NCBI GenBank assembly: GCA_024683935.1
Contig: JAIKXV010000123.1
Coordinates: 1 to 64,000 of the forward strand
Reading direction: 5' to 3'
Source of the DNA: Lachnospiraceae bacterium
GTDB taxonomy: Bacteria > Bacillota_A > Clostridia > Lachnospirales > Lachnospiraceae
DNA length: 64,000 bases
The notes under the pieces are model-generated. The model ran no database searches and was not told the origin of the DNA. It saw nothing but the letters and a program-made list of their open reading frames with translations. Below are positions 55,170-63,633 of this stretch, piece after piece. Position numbers and translations under genes: made by a program. Every line of letters begins with the position of its first letter. Position 1 is the first letter of the stretch.

Positions 55170-57179
55170 TCAGAATGACAGCGGGACGTTAAGTTCCTCC
55201 GTACCCGGCACCGCAAAGAGACCGTCCTCTATCAGCGGGTATTCATTTCCCTCATCATCCACCGATACAATGGATAAAAGCTCATCATAGGGGATGGTCA
55301 CATCCGTATGACACTCATAATATCTGAAGGAGGGATCTGTTTTCCTTTTTTCCGTATGCTCATTGTCCCGGGAAACGATCTCCCGTCCGTCCGGATTGTA
55401 TACCGGAATATCCTCCGCCCTGCTGTAGCAGGTATCACCGAAAGCAAAATGGGGTCCGGTCTTTTCCGCGATCAGTATCTCAAGCCTTGAAAATATATCA
55501 TATTTTTTCGCCATGCGGTACGCCGTGGTATTGGTTCCTATGGCAAATTCCCCCATCGGCAGGCTGTCGTGGTTATGAAGGATATTTTCCCTTATATAGT
55601 CCTTATTTTCCTTCCCGGTCTCAAAATTCGTACAGTTATAATCTTCTATAAAACCGTCCTTTATGCGGAATTCCAGATTCTCGTAGCGGAGCCCGAAGAG
55701 GTAAACCTCAGTCACATGGAGTATTCCCCCGGTTCCCTTCAATGCCGGTGAAGTAAATACCTCTCCCAGGGGAATGTTCACATCCGCAACACAGTTTTCA
55801 AATATCGTCTCTTTTGCGGGATCCTTAAGATCATGAAGGGATACGGTGATATCGGTCCTGTTCCCGTTCTTTCCTCTCACCCTTACCCTTCTTCCCTTTT
55901 CAAGGGCGAGTATCAGTTTCTGCTGTATATCCCTGTATTTCTCGTAATCAAGGGTATTTACCTTTATCGTCTCTTCAAATATTTCCTTAAACTGCGGTCC
56001 TATCTTCGGAACCGGGTAGGAGATTATCGTATAGGACCTCTCTTCTCCCGGTATGTAGCGGTTTACGATCTTGCCCATTTCCGATGACAGTCCCAGCATT
56101 ATCCTCTGCTGCGGACCGCTCATCCTGAGGCTCTCCTTTTTATTGACAGGTGAAAAGGGTTCGGCCCCGAAGGTCTCCATTATGGCAGGCCCTGCGAATA
56201 CCGCAGCTTCCTCCTTGAATTCTTCGTATGCGGATCTTATGATCTCAAGCTTTCTCTCCGCAAAGGCCTTATCCACGAAAACAGCCCTGTCATCCCTGTG
56301 GTCAAATTCCATCTGGCGGTTGCAGGCGCCTTCGTATCCTATCCTGAAATTGGAATTCCTGTTCGCGGCATAAAGTGCTCTCCGCATCAGGGTGACCTTC
56401 AGTCCCTCCTTCTCGAAATTTTCGGCAGCGGCCTTCACCACCCTTTCAAAGCCCAGCTCATATCGGATATTCACCGTCTTCTTTTTTGAAATATCCTTGC
56501 CGGTAACTTCAAAGCCCTTTATAAAGCCTCCGGTAAAGGTGTCCGCCATGGCCCTGATCTTTTCTTCCGGCAGGGATGCTATAAATTCCGCAGTCTTTCT
56601 CACGTCATCATTCACATACTCTCCAAAGAGATCCAGGTATGAGATATCCGAAAGATCGGATTCATTGATGATCCTGAGGGCAAAATCAAGGGAGGGATCT
56701 ATCTGCGCCCTGACCCTTAAACGGACGGAATGATCCATGTAATCATAAACAAAGCTCTTTATCGCGGATCTTATGCTTTCATCCGGCACTTCAGCGCTGT
56801 CATCCGCAGAGAGGAAAAGACCGTAGAGCTCTAAAAAGAGCTCCAGCATTATCACCTCGTCAAAGAGCATTTTTTCCGCCCTGAAGGGTATGATATTCAG
56901 GCTTTCGTATGACACAAAGGACAGGAGCTGTCCACGTCCCTCTCCCAACTTCCTAACGGCATAGGCCGGATCATAATAGCTTTCTTCATATTTTCCGGGC
57001 AGGATCATATCATAGGAGGGCTTCAGGTAAAAAAAGGCCATTCTCTTAAAATAATCCGCTATATCGCCTTTCAGCGTGTTTTCTTCCGGTATAAGGGCTA
57101 TACGCTCCATCGCCAGGGAATGGCGTTCCTGTATATCCCCGGGCGCTATGCCCTCAAAATATTCCGGTGAATCCGACAT
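55170..57179 (-). CDS. M29-type metallo-aminopeptidase with long N-terminal extension
   Basis: 669 residues; plain M29 enzymes are ~400. The C-terminal half holds the family motifs: VNIPLGEVFTSPALKGTGGI (Glu ligand), MGEFAIGTNTTAY (Glu ligand) and EKTGPHFAFGDTC (His and Asp ligands). It should release N-terminal residues from peptides in the cytoplasm. The N-terminal ~260 residues are helical and unrecognised, though aligned relatives in Lachnospiraceae may share them. No signal peptide. It overlaps the start of the small membrane-protein gene by 26 bases and ends just before the purE promoter. Confidence 0.82.
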   Translation of the reverse strand: MSDSPEYFEGIAPGDIQERHSLAMERIALIPEENTLKGDIADYFKRMAFFYLKPSYDMILPGKYEESYYDPAYAVRKLGEGRGQLLSFVSYESLNIIPFRAEKMLFDEVIMLELFLELYGLFLSADDSAEVPDESIRSAIKSFVYDYMDHSVRLRVRAQIDPSLDFALRIINESDLSDISYLDLFGEYVNDDVRKTAEFIASLPEEKIRAMADTFTGGFIKGFEVTGKDISKKKTVNIRYELGFERVVKAAAENFEKEGLKVTLMRRALYAANRNSNFRIGYEGACNRQMEFDHRDDRAVFVDKAFAERKLEIIRSAYEEFKEEAAVFAGPAIMETFGAEPFSPVNKKESLRMSGPQQRIMLGLSSEMGKIVNRYIPGEERSYTIISYPVPKIGPQFKEIFEETIKVNTLDYEKYRDIQQKLILALEKGRRVRVRGKNGNRTDITVSLHDLKDPAKETIFENCVADVNIPLGEVFTSPALKGTGGILHVTEVYLFGLRYENLEFRIKDGFIEDYNCTNFETGKENKDYIRENILHNHDSLPMGEFAIGTNTTAYRMAKKYDIFSRLEILIAEKTGPHFAFGDTCYSRAEDIPVYNPDGREIVSRDNEHTEKRKTDPSFRYYECHTDVTIPYDELLSIVSVDDEGNEYPLIEDGLFAVPGTEELNVPLSF

Positions 57180-57480
57180 AAATAATACCTCCCCAAATAA
57201 TGATCATGAGGACAGACAATATGGTGCCGAGCCTCGGAAAAAGCCTGAAGGTATCCCTTTCAATAAGGCTCACTATTCCGATGACCGCTCCCGCTGCGCC
57301 GAAAAAAAGGGACATGAATCCTGCTGCACTCAGGCGCTCTCCCGCATTGCCCCCGTTTTTTATCACTGAGGACATCACGACAAAAAACGAGATAAGGGAA
57401 AACGCAGCGCAGATAACGGAAACAATCCCTTTATAAGAAGTCTTTTTGCTTGTAAATAAGTATTTCCTGGAAAATAACAT
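57154..57480 (-). CDS. small membrane protein, three helices (DUF6142-like)
   Basis: 108 residues with hydrophobic segments at about 19-38, 52-70 and 86-106 and a short basic N-terminus (FSRKYLFTSKKTSYKG). The pattern resembles DUF6142. Function unknown. It starts three bases after the stop of the 52-residue gene, so the two are likely translated together. Confidence 0.65.
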   Translation of the reverse strand: MLFSRKYLFTSKKTSYKGIVSVICAAFSLISFFVVMSSVIKNGGNAGERLSAAGFMSLFFGAAGAVIGIVSLIERDTFRLFPRLGTILSVLMIIIWGGIIYVGFTGIF

Positions 57481-57483
57481 TTA

Positions 57484-57642
57484 TCAGAAGATGATCCTGG
57501 ATTTCCCGCTTAACAGCCTGCCGCCGGAAATAAGCAGCATTATGCCGCTCACTATCCCTACCACGAGAATCAGAACACCAACGGTGATGTTCACGGCTCC
57601 CGAAAACCTCATGCTCCTGTATAACCTTTCATTGTTTTCCAT
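57484..57642 (-). CDS. 52-residue membrane protein
   Basis: Starts ATG 57640-57642 with AAAGGAAAAGGAC upstream and ends TGA 57484-57486. The sequence begins MENNERLYRSMRFSGA, then one long hydrophobic segment (ITVGVLILVVGIVSGIMLLI) and a basic tail (GGRLLSGKSRIIF). Small proteins of this form precede DUF6142-like genes in relatives, as I recall. The good ribosome site and immediate linkage to the next gene support it as real. Confidence 0.6.
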   Translation of the reverse strand: MENNERLYRSMRFSGAVNITVGVLILVVGIVSGIMLLISGGRLLSGKSRIIF

Positions 57643-57697
57643 TTATGTCCTTTTCCTTTCCATCCCTCGGATCTGAGACTAACGATGAATCCTTATC

Positions 57698-58372
57698 TTA
57701 TTTACATCCGTACTTCTCATAATACTCGTCTATGGCCTTTTTCAGCCTGTCGTCTATCACCTTTTTACCCTTCACCTCATGGGTCATGAGATATTCAGTG
57801 ACTTCCGACATCTTCGCTATGGCCGTAGTTTTAAAGCCGTAGGTATCTTCTATCTCGGCAAGCGCTGATTTCTCGCCGCTTCCTCTTTCCTCCCGGTCAA
57901 CTGAAACGCAGAGGCCGAGGATCTTTATATCTCCCCGCTCCTTAAGGATAGGTACCGTCTCTCTTATGGAGGTTCCGGCCGTGGTCACATCTTCTATGAT
58001 CACTACCCTGTCGCCGTCTCCTATGGGACCTCCGAGGAGTATGCCCTTATCGCCGTGATCCTTTATCTCCTTACGGTTTGAAGCATATCTTATCTCCTTC
58101 CCGTAAAGCTCACTGTATGCGATGACTGTCGCAGTCGAGAGCGGAATGCCCTTATATGCCGGGCCGAAGAGCACGTCAAAGTCATCGCCGAAAGCGTCGT
58201 GTATGGCTCTCGCATAGTATTCACCCAACCTCTTTAACTGGGCTCCCGTTCTGTAAAACCCCGTATTTACAAAAAAGGGTGTGTTTCTGCCGCTCTTTGT
58301 AACAAAGTCCCCGAATTTTAAGACTTCGCACTCCAGCATAAATTCTATGAACTGTTCCTTATAGATTTCCAT
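57698..58372 (-). CDS. pyrE: orotate phosphoribosyltransferase
   Basis: 224 residues. It joins orotate and PRPP to OMP. FGDFVTKSGRNTPFFVNTG, LFGPAYKGIPLSTAT, YASNRKEIKDHGDKG and the PRPP loop VVIIEDVTTAGTSIRE. It overlaps pyrF by 14 bases; together they finish UMP synthesis. Confidence 0.96.
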   Translation of the reverse strand: MEIYKEQFIEFMLECEVLKFGDFVTKSGRNTPFFVNTGFYRTGAQLKRLGEYYARAIHDAFGDDFDVLFGPAYKGIPLSTATVIAYSELYGKEIRYASNRKEIKDHGDKGILLGGPIGDGDRVVIIEDVTTAGTSIRETVPILKERGDIKILGLCVSVDREERGSGEKSALAEIEDTYGFKTTAIAKMSEVTEYLMTHEVKGKKVIDDRLKKAIDEYYEKYGCK

Positions 58373-59279
58373 TGATATCCCTCACCATGTCCTTTACAGC
58401 TTCCCTTGCAGCTTCCGCATAATGCATTTCGTCAAACCTGTCCTTATAGGGTTCCTTCGTATAGGCTGCGATTATTCCCCTTGAGGAATTCACTATGGCT
58501 CCCAGTCCGTCCTGATTAAAGAATCCCTTCAGGTCCTCCGCCTTTCCGCCCTGGGCGCCGTATCCCGGCACCAGTATGCAGGCATGGGGCATGATCTTCC
58601 TGAGGGCCTTTCCCATTTCCGGATAGGTGGCTCCCACAACTGCTCCCACATTGGAATATCCGTCTTCCATGGTCTCCAGTCCCCACTTCTCCACATGCTC
58701 CGCCACTATCTCATACAGGGGTTTTCCGTCCACCGTCCTGTCCTGGAATTCTCCGGAGGATTTATTGCTGGTCTTTACCAAAACAAAGATGCCTCTGTCG
58801 CTTATCTTACATACATCCGTAAAGGGCATCACTCCGTCACTTCCGAGATACGGGTTTACGGTGCAGAAATCCTCGTCAAAAAGCCGGAACTTTTTCTCTC
58901 CGATCTCTATCTCGCCTATATGTGCCTTCGCATAGGAGGCGGAGGTATTGCCTATATCTCCTCTTTTGATATCTCCTATGACCAGCAGTCCCTTTTCATG
59001 GCAGTAATCAACCGTATCCTTAAAGGCCTGCAGTCCAGGTATGCCGAACTGCTCATACATTGCTATCTGGGGTTTTACCGCAGGGATCAGGTCGTAAACC
59101 GCATCCACTATGCCCTTATTGAAATTGAATATGGCTTCTCCCGCACCCTCCGGGGTTTCGCCGCACTTTTCAAAAGCCGCTTTCTTTATATGCTCCGGAA
59201 CAAAGGAGAGATTGGGATCCAGTCCCACGCACACCGGAGCATTGGTTTCCTTTATCTTTTTGATCAGTTTTCCTATCAT
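58359..59279 (-). CDS. pyrF: orotidine-5'-phosphate decarboxylase, type 2
   Basis: 306 residues, the longer PyrF class. CVGLDPNLSFVP, VKPQIAMYEQFGIPGLQAF, LVIGDIKRGDIGNTS (catalytic Asp-Lys-Asp pattern), FTVNPYLG-like CTVNPYLGSDG, and VPGYGAQGGKAEDLK. It decarboxylates OMP to UMP. Four bases separate it from the TPR lipoprotein gene. Confidence 0.96.
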   Translation of the reverse strand: MIGKLIKKIKETNAPVCVGLDPNLSFVPEHIKKAAFEKCGETPEGAGEAIFNFNKGIVDAVYDLIPAVKPQIAMYEQFGIPGLQAFKDTVDYCHEKGLLVIGDIKRGDIGNTSASYAKAHIGEIEIGEKKFRLFDEDFCTVNPYLGSDGVMPFTDVCKISDRGIFVLVKTSNKSSGEFQDRTVDGKPLYEIVAEHVEKWGLETMEDGYSNVGAVVGATYPEMGKALRKIMPHACILVPGYGAQGGKAEDLKGFFNQDGLGAIVNSSRGIIAAYTKEPYKDRFDEMHYAEAAREAVKDMVRDINGNL

Positions 59280-59283
59280 AAGT

Positions 59284-60345
59284 TCACCTTGTCTTTAAGA
59301 ATTTGTATTCCCTCTGGGCTGCTTCGTCATCCGGATACTTTGAGAGATAACTCTCCATCAGCACCGTTGCCTTTTTGAAGTCGGCAAGATGCTCGTATGC
59401 CACTATCTGGTTAAAGAGAAGGGACTGGTCCATCTCCTCCCCGCCCTGCTTCAGCCCGGTTTCAAAGGATTCCAGGGCTGCCGCATAATCGCCGGTATCC
59501 ATTTCACAGAGTCCCAGCTGGTTATAAATATCCACATTGCCCTGATTGTCCTCCAGATAGGTCTTGTACAGGGATGCGGCATAGGACTTGTCTCCCAGGG
59601 CTTCATAGGTCTTTCCGAGCCACAGGATCAGCAGCGGATCGGAGCCGTCACCCCTGGCGGCCTCCAGCTTGTCCCTGGCTTCATCATATTCCTCCAGGAA
59701 GTAATAGAGCTTACCCTTCTGAAAATCGTTTATCTTCGTAAGCTCCATGGCGCTTTTCAGGAAATTGCCGCCTTCTTCCGCAAGCCCTGCATTTGCCATG
59801 CATTCATAGATATCGATGTAGAGATCCGGGTCGTCCTTTTTCAGCTCAACCGCGGTATTGAAATCCCTTACCGCCATATCGCTGTCATTTAATGCGAGCT
59901 CCGCCTTTCCCCTCAGGAAAAAAGCATCCGGATCATCGCGCCTTAAGTTTATTATCGAAGTGCAGGTATCCCTTGAAGCCGCCGGGTCACCGTTCCTGAA
60001 TTCCGCCACCGCTAAATAGAAGGCGGTATCAAATTCCAGCTCCCCGATACGTCCGTCGGATTCGCTTAAAGAGCCCTTCAGGACGGTCACTGCTTTATCA
60101 TAATCGGCCTTTCCCATATAGGCTATGCCCTGTCCGCGGAGGGTCTCCTGGGCGTTTTCCCCCTCTTCTGCCGCAGTGTCAAAGAACTGCAGGGCATTAT
60201 CATATTCCCTCTCGGATAAAGCCTGATAGCCAAGGAGGTTATTATCCTTTATCACTGCATCACTGCAGCCGGTCATCAGGAAAAGCCCGGCAAAGAGGGC
60301 AGGCAGTATAGCTTTTATTTTATGGATTATTCTGTATCTGATCAA
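59284..60345 (-). CDS. TPR-repeat lipoprotein
   Basis: 353 residues. Lipobox LFLMTGC puts the lipid on Cys27. About eight tetratricopeptide repeats fill the rest, for example ALQFFDTAAEEGENAQETLRG, DAFFLRGKAELALNDSDMAV and VDIYNQLGLCEMDTGDYAAA. It is probably an envelope-side scaffold. The partner is not evident; it overlaps the diguanylate cyclase gene by four bases, so the two may act together. Confidence 0.85.
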   Translation of the reverse strand: MIRYRIIHKIKAILPALFAGLFLMTGCSDAVIKDNNLLGYQALSEREYDNALQFFDTAAEEGENAQETLRGQGIAYMGKADYDKAVTVLKGSLSESDGRIGELEFDTAFYLAVAEFRNGDPAASRDTCTSIINLRRDDPDAFFLRGKAELALNDSDMAVRDFNTAVELKKDDPDLYIDIYECMANAGLAEEGGNFLKSAMELTKINDFQKGKLYYFLEEYDEARDKLEAARGDGSDPLLILWLGKTYEALGDKSYAASLYKTYLEDNQGNVDIYNQLGLCEMDTGDYAAALESFETGLKQGGEEMDQSLLFNQIVAYEHLADFKKATVLMESYLSKYPDDEAAQREYKFLKTR

Positions 60346-61679
60346 AGCCTGTACGTGCGGTAACAGTTCTTTCCCGCTTCCTTTGCATCGTAGAGCGCCT
60401 TGTCCGCAGCCTTGAACAGGCTGTCGTAATCCGCACCGTCCCGGGCAAAATACGCAATGCCTATGCTGCAGCTGATACCCACGCTCTTTCCTTTATCTTC
60501 AAAAACTCTTTTTATGGATCTGTTCAGTCTTGATGCTCTTTCTTCTGCGATACCCCTCGTGGTATTCCTTATGAATACCATGAATTCGTCTCCTCCCATA
60601 CGTCCCACGTAGTCCGTTTCACGGAAGGTGTCCCTTATGCAGGAAGCAACATATTTTATCACCCGGTCGCCGTATTCATGGCCCAGGGTATCGTTTACAT
60701 TCTTAAAGTTATCCGTATCCACCATCATCATGGCGTGGCAGGAATTCACATCCCCTTCCGCAATGCATTTTTCAACACTGCTCTGCATGGCGGTCTTGTT
60801 TAGGAGTCCCGTCATGCCGTCCAAAAGGGCCCTGGTCTCAAGTTCTTCCCTCTCGGCCTTCTCTGCGGTAATGTCCTTTGCCGAACCTATGACACGTATC
60901 ACCCTGTCCTGCTTATCCGTAAAGCTGGCGTAGGTCATACGGAACCAGACATACTCCCTGCTGCCACCGGGTCTGATCCTGTACTCCATCACACCCTTTT
61001 TCGCGGTCTTCAGGCATTCCTTAAAAAGCTCTTCACAGGTTTCCAGATCCTCGGGATGAATAACGTCCCCGAGCCTGGAATTCGCCATAAAGTGCTTTAT
61101 TACCCTTCTTCTCCCCTCTCTGTCTCTTTCGGAGGTCTCCATGGTGTCGTTCAATACGTTGTAATCATATTCCGTATTGTCCACGGCTTCTTCAATGAGT
61201 TTCAGCCGTTCGGTCTCCATGTAGAGCTGTTCCGTGTTTCTCTGGAGCTCGGCCTGGATAAGCTTCTCATTGGTAACGTCATTTAATACCACGAGAAACC
61301 TTTTCTTGCCTTCGCTGTCCGTATAGATCCTTCCCTTGTGATAGACCCAGATGATATCGTCCATCAGGCCACGGACCCTGTATGTCAGCTCCACACTGTC
61401 AAAGAACATGGTCTGGTTCTTTATCTGCTCATGAACCATGGTTCTGTCAAATTTGTAGACAAAGAGCTCAAAGCTGTTATAGAAATGTTCCCTGAAGCTC
61501 TGCTCCGAACATCCGAAGATATTCAGCAGGCCGTCGCTGATATAGCCGATCTTTTCTGTTTCGGCGTCATACTCCATGACTCCCCCGGGTATATTGTCGA
61601 GAAGCATGGAGAGCATCTGCTTCGTGCTGAGGAGCTCCGCCTCAAGGCTCTCTATTTTTTCGCTTTCTGAATTAGCCAT
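60342..61679 (-). CDS. PAS-PAS-GGDEF diguanylate cyclase
   Basis: 445 residues, soluble. An N-terminal short coiled coil is followed by two PAS-like domains (~25-140 with PGGVMEYDAETEKIGYIS; ~160-275 with GGSREYVWFRMTY and IGSAKDITAEKA) and GGDEF (280-445). Active-site GGDEF lies at 362-366; the inhibitory site RETD at 353-356 is intact, so product inhibition is expected. It makes c-di-GMP in response to a signal sensed by PAS. The promoter TTGATA-17-TATAAT ends 8 nt before the ATG and there is no ribosome site, which points to a leaderless mRNA. An internal start at Met22 is possible. Confidence 0.9.
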   Translation of the reverse strand: MANSESEKIESLEAELLSTKQMLSMLLDNIPGGVMEYDAETEKIGYISDGLLNIFGCSEQSFREHFYNSFELFVYKFDRTMVHEQIKNQTMFFDSVELTYRVRGLMDDIIWVYHKGRIYTDSEGKKRFLVVLNDVTNEKLIQAELQRNTEQLYMETERLKLIEEAVDNTEYDYNVLNDTMETSERDREGRRRVIKHFMANSRLGDVIHPEDLETCEELFKECLKTAKKGVMEYRIRPGGSREYVWFRMTYASFTDKQDRVIRVIGSAKDITAEKAEREELETRALLDGMTGLLNKTAMQSSVEKCIAEGDVNSCHAMMMVDTDNFKNVNDTLGHEYGDRVIKYVASCIRDTFRETDYVGRMGGDEFMVFIRNTTRGIAEERASRLNRSIKRVFEDKGKSVGISCSIGIAYFARDGADYDSLFKAADKALYDAKEAGKNCYRTYRL

Positions 61680-61687
61680 ACAGAATG

Positions 61688-61716
61688 ATTATATATGGTT
61701 TGCAGCTCTGTATCAA
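61688..61716 (-). promoter_or_regulatory. promoter of the GGDEF-TPR unit
   Basis: TTGATA (61711-61716), 17-nt spacer, TATAAT (61688-61693). The ATG of the GGDEF gene begins 8 nt later. Confidence 0.75.
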
Positions 61717-61741
61717 GGTGAGCTGAAAGATCCTCCCCCTC

Positions 61742-62812
61742 TTATTCTCCGAGGGAGGCCAGTTTTTCAGCAACATCGGCACCGGTAAGCGGCTCAACTA
61801 CCTGATCCAGATCTCCCTCCATTACCTTTTCCAGCGAATAAAGAGTCAGGCCTATCCTGTGATCCGTCAGTCTGGACTGGGGGAAATTATAGGTCCTGAT
61901 CTTTTCCGAACGGTCTCCGGTACCCACCTGGGACTTGCGGAGTGACGCTTCCTCGGCGTGGGCCTTTGCCTTATTAAGGTCATAGAGCTTGGCCCGGAGT
62001 ACCTTAAAGGCCTTTGCCTTGTTCTTTATCTGGGACTTTTCATCCTGACAGGATATCACTATTCCCGTCGGGATATGGGTGAGGCGCACCGCGGAATCTG
62101 TGGTATTTACGCACTGTCCGCCGTTTCCCGACGCCCTGAACACATCGATACGGCACTCGTTGGGATCGATATTCACCTCTATTTCCGTAGCTTCCGGCAT
62201 AATGGCGACGGTCACCGTGGAGGTATGTATCCGTCCTCCCGACTCGGTCTCCGGCACCCGCTGCACCCTGTGGACACCGCTTTCGTATTTCAGCTTCGAG
62301 TATGCGCCCTTGCCGTTTATCATAAAGCTCACGAACTTGAATCCGCCGATACCCGTATCCTCCACATCCGTGGTCTCCACGGAAAAGCCCTGTTTTTCCG
62401 CGTATTTCACATACATGCGGTAGAGACTGGACGCGAACAGCGCCGCCTCATCTCCTCCGGCACCGGCTCTTATCTCCACTATAACGTTCCTGTCATCATC
62501 CGCGTCCTTCGGGATCAACATGAGCTTTAATCCCTTCTCCAGCTCGGGACGCTTCTTTATGGCGTCATTCAGCTCTTCCTTTGCAAGAGCTTTTAATTCC
62601 GGATCCTCCTCACTTTTTATCATCTCTTCGGAATCCGCAATAGCCCTCTCATTTTCCTCGTATGCCCTGTAGGCATCCACAACGGGAGAGAGCCTGCCCT
62701 GCTCCTTTAAGAGCTCCATATATAATTCTGAATCGTCGGAGGTCCCGGGATTATTCAATCTCTCGGTGATCTCCTCGTACTTTAAGACTGTTTCCTTAAG
62801 CTTTTCAAACAT
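61742..62812 (-). CDS. prfA: peptide chain release factor 1
   Basis: 356 residues. It ends translation at UAA and UAG. The GGQ motif is at 231-233; the anticodon-like PVT-type region is in VQRVPETESGGRIHTSTVTVA. Q233 is methylated by PrmC, encoded directly upstream. The two genes overlap by 31 bases. Confidence 0.97.
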   Translation of the reverse strand: MFEKLKETVLKYEEITERLNNPGTSDDSELYMELLKEQGRLSPVVDAYRAYEENERAIADSEEMIKSEEDPELKALAKEELNDAIKKRPELEKGLKLMLIPKDADDDRNVIVEIRAGAGGDEAALFASSLYRMYVKYAEKQGFSVETTDVEDTGIGGFKFVSFMINGKGAYSKLKYESGVHRVQRVPETESGGRIHTSTVTVAIMPEATEIEVNIDPNECRIDVFRASGNGGQCVNTTDSAVRLTHIPTGIVISCQDEKSQIKNKAKAFKVLRAKLYDLNKAKAHAEEASLRKSQVGTGDRSEKIRTYNFPQSRLTDHRIGLTLYSLEKVMEGDLDQVVEPLTGADVAEKLASLGE

Positions 62813-63633
62813 TTCACTACTCTTTCGTTTCCCGAATAATCCTTTAATACTTCGATATGGCTGAAACCCGCACTTTCCAGCAGGGCCGAGACCGCGCTTC
62901 CCTGGTCGTATCCGATCTCCAGGAAAAGACTGCCTCCGTCACAGAGATATTCTCCTGCCTTCGCTGCTATTTCCCTGTAAAACAGGAGCCCGTCCTCTCC
63001 TCCGTCCAGGGCGTTATGGGGTTCATGGAGTTTCACTTCCTCCATCAGGCCTTCTATTTCTTTACTTTTGATATAAGGGGGATTACAAAGGATATGGTCG
63101 AATCTGCCGTTTATTTCCCGGAACAGATCGCTTTTAGTAAACTGCGCGTCCCTGACTCCGAGTTCTTCCGCGTTTCTCCTTGCAAGAGAAAGCGCTTCTT
63201 CGGAAATGTCGGCTCCTGTTCCTCTTATATCATTTTTATATTTCATAAGAGACAGGAGTATACAGCCGCTGCCGGTGCACATATCAAGGACATCCGCGCC
63301 GTCGCATACATCTTTCAGAGCTTCTTCCACCAGAAATTCCGTATCTATCCTGGGGATCAGGACTTTGTCCGAAACCAGGAAGGACAGTCCCATAAAAACT
63401 GTCCTGCCTGTGATCAGCTGCAGGGGATAGCGGCCGCTTCTTTTTTTCAGCGCCTCTTCATATCTTTCTTCTTCCTCTGCGCTTAAGGACTCTTCATCTC
63501 CTCTTGTGAGGATAAAGGTTCTGTCCTTTCCGCTTATATGCTCCAAAAGCAGCCTGCTGTCCAAAGCATGCTCTTCGATACCGGCATCTGATAATATCCC
63601 GTCTCCGTACTTCAGAGCATCGCTATAAGTCAT
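62782..63633 (-). CDS. prmC: release factor glutamine methyltransferase
   Basis: 283 residues. It methylates Gln of the GGQ motif of RF1 and RF2. The N-terminal helical domain is followed by PRIDTEFLVEEAL, SAM site DVLDMCTGSGCILLSL and NPPYI at 184-188. Genes prfA-prmC-DUF1385 form the usual Clostridia block; it overlaps the DUF1385 gene by 11 bases. Confidence 0.96.
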   Translation of the reverse strand: MTYSDALKYGDGILSDAGIEEHALDSRLLLEHISGKDRTFILTRGDEESLSAEEEERYEEALKKRSGRYPLQLITGRTVFMGLSFLVSDKVLIPRIDTEFLVEEALKDVCDGADVLDMCTGSGCILLSLMKYKNDIRGTGADISEEALSLARRNAEELGVRDAQFTKSDLFREINGRFDHILCNPPYIKSKEIEGLMEEVKLHEPHNALDGGEDGLLFYREIAAKAGEYLCDGGSLFLEIGYDQGSAVSALLESAGFSHIEVLKDYSGNERVVKCLKSLRKQS

